The notes under the pieces were generated by a model, which did no database searches, was not told the origin of the DNA, and was given only the letters and a program-made list of their open reading frames with translations. The position numbers and the translations under genes were made by a program. 64,000 nt of DNA, taken from the NCBI GenBank assembly GCA_029907355.1, contig JARYLZ010000006.1, positions 1 to 64,000 of the forward strand, given 5' to 3'. Origin of the DNA: Bacteroidota bacterium. Its GTDB lineage: Bacteria; Bacteroidota; Ignavibacteria; SZUA-365. Shown here one piece after another: positions 9,793-18,060 of the stretch. Positions within the stretch are counted from its first letter, which is position 1, and every line of letters begins with the position of its first letter.

Positions 9793-10644
9793 TCAAGGTC
9801 GATCTTCGCAGCGCAGTGTCAGGAGGGTGATTTCGGGTGGGCAATTGAATCGGGGCAAGAAAACTGTCCCAATACCGCGCGTGACGTAGAGGCGTGTGGC
9901 ATCGAGCCGATACAGTCCCGCGATGTAGGGCGTGACGGCCGCTGCCGGAGCGAACACGGTACCGAATACCTTTCCCAGAACGATCTGCCCGCCGTGCGTA
10001 TGACCGCTCACCATCAAAGGCACGCCCCACAGCGCGGCATCTTCGAGCGGGTAGGGTTTGTGGCACAGGACGATACTCGGGACCGATGGATCGAGACCGG
10101 ACACGGCCACAGGGAACGATGCATCGAACGGAAGGGACGGCGTGACATCGTCGACACCGATGATGGCAAGACAGGCACGATCGATCCGGAGCACGGCATG
10201 GCGATTCCGGAGAATGTGCACACCGGCAGCATTGAGACGGCGCGTAACCATTTCCGAATCGACGATGAAATCGTGATTCCCCAGACAACCGAATATGCCG
10301 TGTTTCGCCCGCAAACCTCGGAGCGCTTCACAGACAGGGGGAATTTCAGACACGGAAGAGGTGACGAAATCCCCGGGGAGAAAAATCATGTCGGGGTTCA
10401 GGCTGTTGACGAGATCGACGTACTCGGCGATTTCGTCGCCGGACATGAACGGTCCCGCGTGGATATCGGAGATCACCGCGGCGCGAAGACCGTCGAGGGC
10501 TCTCGGCAGATAGGGCATGGTCACATCGAATCGCGTGATTTCACAACCTCCCGTCATGCCGGCGAACGCTTTCCCCGACCCGGCAATGAAGGCGAGGACG
10601 GACATCGTCATGCCCGAACAAAAACGGCGGCGGCCGAGGTTCAC
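9793..10644 (-). CDS. Tat-exported metallophosphoesterase (YkuE-like)
   Basis: A calcineurin-like phosphoesterase of about 283 residues. The full set of metal-binding motifs is present: 'SDIHAG' (D60, H62), 'GDFVTS' (91-96), 'GNHDF' (122-126), 'CHKPYP' and 'GHTHGGQ' (214-220). The N terminus carries a twin-arginine signal 'LGRRRFCSG' plus a hydrophobic segment, so it is probably folded in the cytoplasm and exported by Tat. I start at the GTG just before this signal because the frame stays open to 10851 and would otherwise place 69 low-quality residues ahead of the RR motif; that longer form cannot be excluded. YkuE-type enzymes act on phosphoesters or lipid headgroups; the substrate is unknown. 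Confidence 0.85.
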   Translation of the reverse strand: MNLGRRRFCSGMTMSVLAFIAGSGKAFAGMTGGCEITRFDVTMPYLPRALDGLRAAVISDIHAGPFMSGDEIAEYVDLVNSLNPDMIFLPGDFVTSSVSEIPPVCEALRGLRAKHGIFGCLGNHDFIVDSEMVTRRLNAAGVHILRNRHAVLRIDRACLAIIGVDDVTPSLPFDASFPVAVSGLDPSVPSIVLCHKPYPLEDAALWGVPLMVSGHTHGGQIVLGKVFGTVFAPAAAVTPYIAGLYRLDATRLYVTRGIGTVFLPRFNCPPEITLLTLRCEDRP

Positions 10645-11061
10645 ATGCAAAGGGGAAGAGGGAACATTCCACTCACGGTTCCGATCGACCAGCCGGTGTA
10701 TCGCTTTCGCCTCGTTCGGCGATCGCGAGGGCGGTTGTGATGAATCAGGTTCGCCCCCCTCGGGCCTTGGTGCGGGGTCTTGTTCGCGTGCGGGGACGCT
10801 CTTCGTACGATAAAAACCGCGGCAGTCGGTCATCTCCATTGACTTTTTCACTTCCCTTTCATCCGTTAGGCGTTTCTCTGACGCAAAATACGGTATTATC
10901 TCTCACCGTCACGGGGACTGGGTGTGGCGAACGGTGTTGGTGCGAAAGATGCACGGCCGTAGTGAAGAACGCGAACGGTGCGGGAGCGGGATCGTCGTAT
11001 TGTTTTTTCCTTCGAATATTTCATTCTTTACATCGTATCGACATTTCCACAGAAGGACACG
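10645..11061. other. Divergent intergenic region between phosphoesterase and Lrp/AsnC genes
   Basis: About 415 bases, of which 10645-10851 could instead encode an N-terminal extension of the phosphoesterase. The part nearer 11061 is AT-richer ('TTGTTTTTTCC', 'GAATATTTCATTC' around 10998-11031) and probably carries the promoter of the Lrp/AsnC gene, whose start is preceded by AGAAGGA. No further gene is seen. Confidence 0.4.
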
Positions 11062-11535
11062 ATGCTGGACGCCACCGATATCGCCATTCTGAAAGCCCTG
11101 CAGGAAAATGGGCGGATCCGTCGGAAGGACATCGCTGCCGCAACAGGCTTGTCTCAGCCCGCCGTGAACGGCAGGTTGAAAAAACTCGAGGACAAAGGCT
11201 ACATCCTCGGTTACACCGTGCTCCTCAACCCGACAGGTTTCGGGAAAAACGTCACGGCGTTCATTTCCGTCTGTCTCGACACACGGAAACACGGGGAAGA
11301 CTTTTTCCGCCGCGTGGATTCGCAAGGCGATATTCTCGAGTGCCACGCCGTGACGGGCGAATCGACACACCTGCTGAAGGTGCGGACCGACTCCCTGCGC
11401 ACCCTCGAGGCGTTGATCGGCGTGATCGGCGCGTGGCCGGGGGTGAAATCTCTGTGCACGAGTGTCGTGCTCGCGACGCGAAAGGAAACATTGAGCTTCC
11501 CGATCGAAGAGCACGTCATGCAAGGCGGCGGTTGA
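11062..11535 (+). CDS. Lrp/AsnC-family transcriptional regulator
   Basis: A 157-residue regulator with the standard Lrp layout: an N-terminal winged helix-turn-helix ('LDATDIAILKALQENGRIRR' through 'LSQPAVNGRLKKLEDKGYIL', residues 1-50), then an alpha/beta RAM ligand-binding domain ('VTAFISVCLDTRK', 'ILECHAVTGESTHLLKVRT'). Such proteins form octamers that sense amino acids or related small molecules; the effector is not predictable here. The start at 11062 is supported by AGAAGGA at the right spacing; the frame is open further upstream but encodes nothing conserved. It converges on the DUF5683 gene. Confidence 0.92.
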   Translation: MLDATDIAILKALQENGRIRRKDIAAATGLSQPAVNGRLKKLEDKGYILGYTVLLNPTGFGKNVTAFISVCLDTRKHGEDFFRRVDSQGDILECHAVTGESTHLLKVRTDSLRTLEALIGVIGAWPGVKSLCTSVVLATRKETLSFPIEEHVMQGGG

Positions 11536-11544
11536 GAACGGGGA

Positions 11545-11570
11545 AGCGAGGGCGGAAGAGCCCTTTCGCT
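11545..11570. terminator. Hairpin between convergent Lrp/AsnC and DUF5683 genes
   Basis: Arms AGCGA+GGGC (11545-11553) and GCCC+TCGCT (11560-11570, with a TT bulge) enclose a six-base loop ten bases after the regulator stop. There is no T-run, so a role as a bidirectional terminator is only inferred from its position. Confidence 0.4.
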
Positions 11571-11659
11571 GTACAGTGCGGCTTCTCACGTCCCTGGTCA
11601 TCGCACGAGGCGACGGGAGAAATCGGCCGGTGCGGCGGAATGCGGGTTCAAATGCGGGC

Positions 11660-12196
11660 TCAGAAGCGAAGGGAAAGAGTCAGCGTCATTCCCGGCATGA
11701 GGGGAGATGCTCCGGCAAGATCATTGCTGACAGAAAAATCGAAGAGGTGAGCATCCACGTACGCATCCGCGATCTGCACGAGATAGAGAACGAGGAACCA
11801 CCATGCGTACGTGTCCCGGTTGTTCCGGTAATACTCGCGGAACTGTTTCAGGCGAAGATCGCCCGCAGGATTGGTCGGTGTTATGGAAGCGGCGTACCGG
11901 TCACGATACGCGACGTAATCGGCGTTCTCGACGATGACGCCCCGCACGAGGAACGCGCCGAGACCGAGCACGATGGGGATTTTCCAGTACGATTCGTTAT
12001 AGAACTGTCCGAAGCCCGGAAACACCGCCGATCGCAGAGCGGCTCCCCAAGGTGATTTCGACATGATGAAACTCTCCGTCCGTCGTTCCGCAACAACCGT
12101 GTCGCGGCTTTTTTCCTGTCCTTCCGCAGGGATGGGGTGCGCGGACAGTGCGACAAAGACCGTGAGGGCGACTCCCATCGCACGGGACCGTTTCAT
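11660..12196 (-). CDS. DUF5683 domain membrane protein
   Basis: A 178-residue protein with a signal peptide (MKRSRAMGVALTVFVALSAH...). The DUF5683 signature 'AALRSAVFPGFGQFYNESYW' lies near residues 55-75, followed by two hydrophobic segments ('IPIVLGLGAFLVRGVIV' and 'WWFLVLYLVQIADAYVDAHL') and a C-terminal beta-like strand 'GMTLTLSLRF'. The family is widespread in Bacteroidota and Chlorobiota and its function is unknown. The start at 12196 is the Met directly before the signal peptide. It is divergent from ddl. Confidence 0.85.
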   Translation of the reverse strand: MKRSRAMGVALTVFVALSAHPIPAEGQEKSRDTVVAERRTESFIMSKSPWGAALRSAVFPGFGQFYNESYWKIPIVLGLGAFLVRGVIVENADYVAYRDRYAASITPTNPAGDLRLKQFREYYRNNRDTYAWWFLVLYLVQIADAYVDAHLFDFSVSNDLAGASPLMPGMTLTLSLRF

Positions 12197-12315
12197 GCGG
12201 TCAACATAGGCGTGGGAAGGGAACGGCGCAAACGGGAAGTTCACGGGACTCGGCCGCGATTGGATTCCAGGTGCCCCGTCGCTATGTTCATCGCACGAAA
12301 TTGCTCGTATTCACC

Positions 12316-13467
12316 ATGGGTGCGCTGCGTCTCGGTGTCGTCTTCGGAGGTCGTTCGGGAGAGCACGAAGTGTCTCTCGTTTCGGCTGCGTCCGTTCTCC
12401 ATGCTCTCGACCCGGCGAAGTACGTGATCGTCCCCATCGGGATAGAAAAAAACGGGCGATGGAGAACAGGTCCGTCAGCGCTGGCATACCTCGCGGGGGA
12501 AATCACGGATGTCCCCGCACTCTGTTATCTCCCGCCCGACCCGTTCGTGCGAGGTCTTCTCGTGGAAGACGGTCACGGCAGTTTCAGGCATGAGCCGTTG
12601 GATGTCGTTTTCCCTGTTCTTCACGGTCCGCTCGGCGAGGACGGCTGTGTTCAGGGATTACTCGAACTGGCATCCATCCCATACGTGGGATCGGGTGTTC
12701 TCGGTTCGGCGGTCGGGATGGATAAGATCGCGCAGAAACGCCTGTTCGCAGCTGCCGGCCTGCCCGTTGTCGAAACGGTTTCGTTTCGGTCCGAGGAGTA
12801 CTACACGGAAAGCGGGGGGATTATCCATCGCATCGAAACCGCGCTCGGTTACCCGGTCTTCGTGAAACCCGCAAACCTCGGCTCCAGTGTCGGGATTTCC
12901 CGTGCGACGGGGCGCGCGGAACTGCACGATTCCATCGCGCTCGCCGCGCTGTACGACCGGTGGGTCATCGTCGAACGCGCGGTGCATAACGCGCGGGAGA
13001 TCGAGGTCGCGGTGCTCGGGAATGCAAGCCCGGAAGCTTCCGTGCCCGGTGAAATCGTGCCGGGGAACGAGTTCTACGATTACGCAGCGAAGTACATGGA
13101 CGGCACATCCCGCTGCGTGATCCCGGCGGAACTCCCATCCGACATCGCAGGCCGCTTACGCACCCTCGCCGTGGAAGCGTTTCTCGCGGCCTTTTGTGAA
13201 GGCATGGCAAGGGTGGATTTCCTGCTGTCGAGGGAAGACGGCGCCCTCTTCGTCAATGAAGTAAACACGATACCGGGCTTTACTGGCATCAGCATGTATC
13301 CCAAACTATTCGAAGCGGCCGGGATAGCATACCCCCGACTGCTCGACCGACTCATCGAACTGGCGCTGGAACGGGAGAGGGAAAAGGCCGCGCTACGGCG
13401 GACATTCGAACCGCCTGACCGCTGGTACACCCAAGGAGCCGAAGGGAGCGAACGGGAAACTCGTTGA
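12316..13467 (+). CDS. ddl: D-alanine--D-alanine ligase
   Basis: An ATP-grasp enzyme of 383 residues that makes D-Ala-D-Ala for peptidoglycan. Family motifs run in order: 'GVVFGGRSGEHEVSLVSA' at the N terminus, 'FPVLHGPLGEDGCVQG' (about 98-113), 'YVGSGVLGSAVGMDK', 'VFVKPANLGSSVGISRA' in the ATP-binding half, and 'FVNEVNTIPGFTGISMYPKL' near the end, with the Glu/Asn magnesium ligands and substrate loop. Length and motif order are normal. The start at 12316 begins directly at the conserved fold. It lies 36 bases upstream of the transglutaminase/HET-C-like gene, so a bicistronic unit is likely. Confidence 0.95.
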   Translation: MGALRLGVVFGGRSGEHEVSLVSAASVLHALDPAKYVIVPIGIEKNGRWRTGPSALAYLAGEITDVPALCYLPPDPFVRGLLVEDGHGSFRHEPLDVVFPVLHGPLGEDGCVQGLLELASIPYVGSGVLGSAVGMDKIAQKRLFAAAGLPVVETVSFRSEEYYTESGGIIHRIETALGYPVFVKPANLGSSVGISRATGRAELHDSIALAALYDRWVIVERAVHNAREIEVAVLGNASPEASVPGEIVPGNEFYDYAAKYMDGTSRCVIPAELPSDIAGRLRTLAVEAFLAAFCEGMARVDFLLSREDGALFVNEVNTIPGFTGISMYPKLFEAAGIAYPRLLDRLIELALEREREKAALRRTFEPPDRWYTQGAEGSERETR

Positions 13468-13503
13468 CGTTCGCACCTGCCGAGGTGAAGCAAGGAGAGC
13501 GAA

Positions 13504-14991
13504 ATGTGTTTCACGTATTCACGCGTCCGTACGGCAGGGCCATGGAATTGGGATGGTGACGAGATCATCAACCCCCCTGTGCTCGAGGGGGCACGGAAAG
13601 TCCCGGGGACGAAATCCACCTATGCGATCGACATCCGGTCGTTCGTCCTGTCCCTGGACAATGCCGTGCTCGCCGAAGCGGTTCGTCGGATGCTGGACCG
13701 CCTGCCTGTCGGGAAGCGGGAGTTCTTCCGTTCGACGAAGCCCGGCTCATTCGATTTTCGCGTCCAAACCGTTATGGAATTCATGGGCAGGGAGACGCGG
13801 TATATCCCTTCCCAGCGGCGCTCGTTCGATTCCTGGCTGTTTCCCGACGAGACGCTTCGAAAAGGCGGGGGCGATTGCGAGGACCGGGCGTTTCTCCTCG
13901 CGGCTCTGCTCCGCGCGGCGGGCGTCAGCGGGTATGCCGTACGCGTCGTTCTCGGCAAACTCTACGCCGTCGAAACGGGTGCGGATTCGGGTGAATCGCG
14001 CGATCACGTATGGGTGATGTACCGCAACGAGGCGGGCCGCTGGATGTGCCTGGAACCGCTTCTCCTCACCGAGGAGGCTGCCCGGAAAGGCGATTCCCTG
14101 GCATGTCTTCCGCGCCGCCCCGCCATACCGTCTTACGAATACGTCCCCTACTACGCCTTCAACGACGCACACCTCTGGCATATCCGTTCGAACATTCGCC
14201 CCCCCACGCCTTTCAGCACGATCGTCGAATGGCGCAAGTTCTGGCGGCATTACGACCCCGTGTACGCCGCCGGCGTGCATGACCACATCTTCGACCGCGC
14301 CCTACCGGAACTCCCGTGGACGGACCGGCAGTTCATGAAGTCGGTGAGCCTGGCGATGGACGCGTGGGCACCGGGTTATGACCCGTGCGAGCATTTCGAC
14401 AACGGCTACATCCGGGAAAGCTGGCAACTGGCCATGTCGCGCCTCGCTTTCGGGACGCTGACCGGCCTGGCACAAGCGGCGCATGCGGTGGCGGATTTCT
14501 ACGCGCACACGTCGTACGCATCCTTCGCGAATCTCGTCGACGGGCGACTCCCCCTCTTCGACGGGAAAACGCCTGCAGGCTGGAAGGCGACGTATGATCG
14601 CGGCGACTTCGACCTTATGGACGTATCGCGTTTTTCGGTCAACGAACATTACCATCGCGGCATCGACCGTGAGGAGGCGGTGAGGGAATGCCGGAAACGG
14701 CGGATCATATCCGGCCGCTATGCACAACCCGGCGACCAGGCGCAGAGTTTTCTGGAACGGACCTTTGTCGCGATTCCCTATGTGTTGAGAAAAGCGCATG
14801 ATTTCCCGGCTCGAGGTCTGTTCCCCCACCACGATGAGATCGCGGTCGACGCACCGCCTGAGGGAAACACAATCCCTCCACGGCATGCCGTATACCGCTC
14901 CGTCGAGGATTACCGCCGCCAGTTCACACTGCGTTTCGATGCAGCGGTGAGGCATGTGCACGCGCTGTACGAGCACTGGATAGAGTCGTAG
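13504..14991 (+). CDS. Transglutaminase-like / HET-C-like two-domain protein
   Basis: A 495-residue protein without signal peptide, behind a strong ribosome site (AAGGAGAGCGAA then ATG). The N half is a papain-fold transglutaminase-like domain: Cys125 in 'GGGDCEDRAFLLAALLRAAG', His168 in 'ESRDHVWVMY' and an acidic Glu184 in 'WMCLEPLL' form a plausible triad. The C half (about 245-400) resembles the zinc-dependent phospholipase C/HET-C fold: 'CEHFDNGY' (296-303) and 'AAHAVADFYAHTSYASF' (326-342), where His328, Asp332 and His336 would bind metal. I know of neither a standard function nor a standard name for this pairing. It follows ddl closely and may act on peptides, cell wall or lipid. The transglutaminase call is firm; the HET-C call is by motif only. 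Confidence 0.75.
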   Translation: MCFTYSRVRTAGPWNWDGDEIINPPVLEGARKVPGTKSTYAIDIRSFVLSLDNAVLAEAVRRMLDRLPVGKREFFRSTKPGSFDFRVQTVMEFMGRETRYIPSQRRSFDSWLFPDETLRKGGGDCEDRAFLLAALLRAAGVSGYAVRVVLGKLYAVETGADSGESRDHVWVMYRNEAGRWMCLEPLLLTEEAARKGDSLACLPRRPAIPSYEYVPYYAFNDAHLWHIRSNIRPPTPFSTIVEWRKFWRHYDPVYAAGVHDHIFDRALPELPWTDRQFMKSVSLAMDAWAPGYDPCEHFDNGYIRESWQLAMSRLAFGTLTGLAQAAHAVADFYAHTSYASFANLVDGRLPLFDGKTPAGWKATYDRGDFDLMDVSRFSVNEHYHRGIDREEAVRECRKRRIISGRYAQPGDQAQSFLERTFVAIPYVLRKAHDFPARGLFPHHDEIAVDAPPEGNTIPPRHAVYRSVEDYRRQFTLRFDAAVRHVHALYEHWIES

Positions 14992-15030
14992 TCTGCAGGA
15001 CAGACGCGGAGACGGGCATCGTCACCGGCT

Positions 15031-15056
15031 GGGTGAGTGTATTCGATTCCTCACCC
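15031..15056. terminator. Hairpin between convergent fusion-protein and phosphatase genes
   Basis: Perfect 7-base arms GGGTGAG (15031-15037) and CTCACCC (15050-15056) lie between two genes that end facing each other. There is no T-run, so the terminator role is inferred from position. Confidence 0.35.
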
Positions 15057-15083
15057 GCGCGCGTCGCGCATGAGAGCGTTCAT

Positions 15084-16145
15084 TCACAGGAGAGAAAATA
15101 GGATCCGACCGATCTCATCATGAGTCTTCACACCCGCGAAACGTGTCGCCCCGGATCCGAACGCACACATGGCGATGAGCGAAGCGGTATGCCATGTGCC
15201 CGTCCATGAACCCCTGATATCCGACCCTCGCGGATCCTTTCCGCTTACCGACAGCCCGCCGGTTTCATGGTCGGCGGTGACGATGACGAGCGTGCGCCTG
15301 TCTTCTCCGGCAAAGCGCAGCGCAGCGTCCACGGCTGCGTCGAAATCCCGCATCTTCCGCAAGAGACCGGGGAAGTCATTGTCATGGCAAGCCCAATCGA
15401 TCTGCGACCCTTCCACGACGCAGAGAAAACCTGTGTCGTCGCGGGCGAGTGAGGCGAGGGCGCATTGGACGAGGTCGGCCAAGGAGTAATCGCGTCGACC
15501 GGCGGGGGGGAGTGCATCGCGTTCGACGAGGAGAGCTTTCTTTCCTTCCCCATCCGGGCATTCGTGGTTCGTCCTGATGGTGTACCTCGTGCTCTCCATG
15601 AGAGCGAGCAGGTTTTCCCGATCATGGCGCACCCCGCCCAGCGATTTTGGGAAGAAATGTTTCCACCCCCCGCCGATGAGGACATCGATATTCGAAGAAG
15701 CGATCTGTCGTGCGATTTCGTCTTCGTCTTTCGTGGAGGTCGTGTGAGCGACGAATGCGGCGGGCGTCTTATCCGTTACCGAGCTCGTGACGATAAGCCC
15801 TGTCTTTTTACCCAAGGAATGTGCTCGTTCGAAGAGGGTTTCGGCGAGGTTGCCCGACGAGTCGACGGCTATGAAGCCGTTCCGAGTTCGCATTCCCGTG
15901 CTCAGCGCCGTCCCACTGGCGGCCGATTCGGTGACGAGCGAGGATTTCGACGGTGTTTTCACGAGCCCGACCACAGGGAACCGTGCGAGTGCGGCGTTGG
16001 AGTCCGTCAGGAGCAGCGAGCTCAACTGGCCGATTCCCATGCCGTCGCCGATGCAGAGGATGATATTGGTCGGCTTATCCTGTGCCCACGTTCCTGCGAT
16101 GAGGAGGAAGAACATCAGGACTAGCGTTTTTCGCATGAGCGGCAT
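15084..16145 (-). CDS. Secreted alkaline phosphatase (PhoA family)
   Basis: A 353-residue enzyme with a signal peptide ending near 'GTWA-Q'. PhoA motifs are all recognisable: 'CIGDGMGIGQ' (first metal Asp, 31-40), 'VTESAASGTALSTG' with nucleophile Ser74, 'VTDKTPAAFVAH', 'EGSQIDWACHDND' (Glu, Asp and His metal ligands), 'TADHETGG' and 'WHTA'. It should hydrolyse phosphomonoesters in the periplasm or outside the cell, scavenging phosphate. The residue before the nucleophile is Glu, where the family usually has Asp. The start at 16145 is backed by AGGAGAGG upstream; 16136 or 16175 are alternatives. It is shorter than E. coli PhoA because crown insertions are absent. Confidence 0.9.
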   Translation of the reverse strand: MPLMRKTLVLMFFLLIAGTWAQDKPTNIILCIGDGMGIGQLSSLLLTDSNAALARFPVVGLVKTPSKSSLVTESAASGTALSTGMRTRNGFIAVDSSGNLAETLFERAHSLGKKTGLIVTSSVTDKTPAAFVAHTTSTKDEDEIARQIASSNIDVLIGGGWKHFFPKSLGGVRHDRENLLALMESTRYTIRTNHECPDGEGKKALLVERDALPPAGRRDYSLADLVQCALASLARDDTGFLCVVEGSQIDWACHDNDFPGLLRKMRDFDAAVDAALRFAGEDRRTLVIVTADHETGGLSVSGKDPRGSDIRGSWTGTWHTASLIAMCAFGSGATRFAGVKTHDEIGRILFSLL

Positions 16146-16203
16146 TGCACGTCCTCTCCTGTGCCGATTGTGCATAAGTAATCTATCGGATTCCCCATAA
16201 AAG

Positions 16204-16222
16204 GCATGAAGAGGTTTCATGC
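16204..16222. repeat. Short inverted repeat upstream of the alkaline phosphatase gene
   Basis: Perfect arms GCATGAA (16204-16210) and TTCATGC (16216-16222) around a five-base loop, about 60 bases upstream of the phosphatase start. It could be an operator or an RNA hairpin in the leader; the sequence alone does not decide. Confidence 0.45.
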
Positions 16223-16323
16223 GGTCCTCGACGGAGATTTGCCGAGCGGTGTTGCCGAGGAAAGATCACGTGCAAAGGGCACCGTTCCGCCCCAGTGGTC
16301 TTTGGGAGGCAACGTTCCGAGCG

Positions 16324-16352
16324 ATGCACGGATACGTTTTCGATCCGTGCAT
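16324..16352. repeat. Long perfect inverted repeat in the phosphatase/methyltransferase gap
   Basis: Perfect 10-base arms ATGCACGGAT (16324-16333) and ATCCGTGCAT (16343-16352) with a nine-base spacer whose CG/CG pair can extend the stem around a TTTT loop. No T-run follows on either strand, so a simple intrinsic terminator is not obvious; an operator, a protein-bound hairpin, or a Rho-independent end with weak tail are all possible. Confidence 0.6.
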
Positions 16353-16525
16353 ATGGGGAGTGGAAGGATTCTACCGTTGTCTGGAAAGACCGTCTTTCGA
16401 AGCGTCGGCTTGTACCGCCGTCGCACATGGACCGGGACCGTCTGTCCTTCTCGTGTTCATCCCAGCTCCCCCGTCGATTTCCCTCTTTTCGTCGGTCGGG
16501 CTCGCGGTAGCGGTCCCTCGTCGAT

Positions 16526-17068
16526 TCAACGGGAACCGGCCTCGAGGACACGGACGCATTCATAGAGTGCAACGCCTGCAGCGACGGCTACATTCAGGGA
16601 CTGTTTCATCCCATACATGGGGATTTCGATCGCCATGTCGCAATGTTCCAAGGCGCGCGCCGATACTCCTACAACCTCGTTGCCCACGACGATGACGAGG
16701 GGGAACGCCGAAGCAGCGAGGTCGAATACGGGGATGCTCCGGTCCGTGTGTTCGAGAGCCGCGATGGTTTTCCCCTGCTTCTTGAGGAAGGAGAGAGCTT
16801 CTGCGATGTCCCAAACATATTCCCATGGGACGCTGTCCTCCGCGCCGAGTGCTGTTTTCGAGATTTCTTTCCGGGGTGGGTGCGGAGTGAAACCGCAGAG
16901 ATACAATTTTTCGACGAGCGCACCATCGCAGGTTCGAAAGAGCGACCCCACGTTGTACAACGATCGGACATTATCCGCGACGAGTGTGATCGGGTGCCTT
17001 CCTCGCGCGGTGGGTCGTCCCCCCGACATGCGGGCGATTTCATCGTGTGTCAATTTTCGTAAGGACAT
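16526..17068 (-). CDS. SpoU/TrmH-family RNA 2'-O-methyltransferase
   Basis: A 180-residue SPOUT-fold methyltransferase. The three SpoU motifs are clear: 'NVRSLYNVGSLFRTCDG' (motif 1, about 33-49), 'LVIVVGNEVVGVS' (motif 2) and 'IPMYGMKQSLNVAVAAGVAL' (motif 3), which forms the knotted S-adenosylmethionine site. It lacks the N-terminal substrate-binding domain of RlmB, so it resembles stand-alone enzymes of the TrmL/TrmH group that methylate tRNA or rRNA ribose; the target base is not determined. It lies 88 bases downstream of an rlmB-like gene on the same strand. Confidence 0.9.
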   Translation of the reverse strand: MSLRKLTHDEIARMSGGRPTARGRHPITLVADNVRSLYNVGSLFRTCDGALVEKLYLCGFTPHPPRKEISKTALGAEDSVPWEYVWDIAEALSFLKKQGKTIAALEHTDRSIPVFDLAASAFPLVIVVGNEVVGVSARALEHCDMAIEIPMYGMKQSLNVAVAAGVALYECVRVLEAGSR

Positions 17069-17156
17069 ACGGGGAGAACGGGTTCAGGGATACCGAGTCG
17101 GGTGAAGCGTTGGGAAACGGCTTCGGCCGAGTGGAGGGTTCGGCAGGTGGGGTGTT

Positions 17157-17876
17157 TCATATGCGCTGTCTTCTGACCTCATAGAACGCCAGGGCGGCAG
17201 CGACGGACACGTTCAGGGAGTCGATCGCCCCCCACATGGGAATGCGCACCGTTTCATCGCACGCGTCGCGCACGGCGGGCCGCATCCCGTGTTCACCGCC
17301 GAAAACGAGGCACAATGGGCGCGTCCCGGAGAAAGCGAAGAGATCGGTCTCCCCCTCCGAGCAGAGCCCCACTACATGGATCCCGCGCCTCTTGGCGACT
17401 TCGAGAGCCGCCGGCAACGACGTGACACGCGCGACGGGAAGAAGCGAAGCGGCTCCCGCCGAGGTTTTCATCACGGTGCTGGTGATCATTGCGGTGTCCC
17501 GCTGAGCGAGAATAAGCCCGTGGACGCCTGCACAGACGGCGGAACGCATCATGGCGCCCAGGTTGTGCGGGTCGGTGAGGCCTGCCGCGGCGGCGAAGAA
17601 AGGGGGATCCTGTTCGATGTGCCGTGCCAACAACTGATCGAGCGTGAGGACGGACGCTTCCTCGGCCAGTGCAGCGACACCCTGCGCGTGACGCACGTCC
17701 CCGAGCCGGTCGAATTTCGCTTTGGAAATCGTGATGCAGGGAATGCGGAGCGCGCGTGCCGCCTGCCGGATCTCGTTGAGGGTCGGACCGTGTGTACCGA
17801 CGCGAATATATATTTTTGCGATTGTCGTACCGGCGCGCAATGATTCACGAACGGCGTTTCGTCCAACGATCAGCAT
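17157..17876 (-). CDS. rlmB: 23S rRNA (guanosine-2'-O-)-methyltransferase RlmB-like
   Basis: A 239-residue SpoU-family enzyme with the two-domain RlmB layout. Residues 1-75 are the small L30-like RNA-binding domain ('LIVGRNAVRESLRAGTTIAK', 'RLGDVRHAQGVAAL'). The SPOUT domain follows, with motif 1 'DPHNLGAMMRSAVCAGVHGL', motif 2 'LCLVFGGEHGMRP' and motif 3 'IPMWGAIDSLNVSVAAALAF'. RlmB methylates the peptidyl-transferase loop of 23S rRNA; members of this group are hard to separate by eye from TrmH-like relatives, so the exact target is inferred. The start at 17876 has GGAGG eight bases upstream. recG ends 184 bases before it on the same strand. Confidence 0.88.
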   Translation of the reverse strand: MLIVGRNAVRESLRAGTTIAKIYIRVGTHGPTLNEIRQAARALRIPCITISKAKFDRLGDVRHAQGVAALAEEASVLTLDQLLARHIEQDPPFFAAAAGLTDPHNLGAMMRSAVCAGVHGLILAQRDTAMITSTVMKTSAGAASLLPVARVTSLPAALEVAKRRGIHVVGLCSEGETDLFAFSGTRPLCLVFGGEHGMRPAVRDACDETVRIPMWGAIDSLNVSVAAALAFYEVRRQRI

Positions 17877-18060
17877 GGAATGATCCTCCCGGAGCGAAGA
17901 CGGGGTCGTGGATACTCGGCGGTATCGACGTCCCCCTCGCCGGATTCGATTTGCAGGAATCGGACGATGGGGAATGTGTTTTCGGAATGAAAGGAACACG
18001 GGCAGGGGAACCCACACCTCGATGCTCTCGTCCCCCATGCGTTCCGTTTCATGGCTTTCC

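Larger units (their letters stand above)
16146..16525. other. Intergenic region with two inverted repeats
   Basis: About 380 bases with no credible gene. It contains a 7-base-arm hairpin close to the phosphatase start and a long 10-base-arm hairpin further up (both listed separately). The phosphatase promoter and the end of the upstream methyltransferase transcript should lie here. Confidence 0.45.

Noticed and set aside
11640-11665. 'GGGTTCAAAT' resembling a tRNA T-arm
   Set aside because: No acceptor or anticodon stem in reach, and it runs into the end of the DUF5683 gene.
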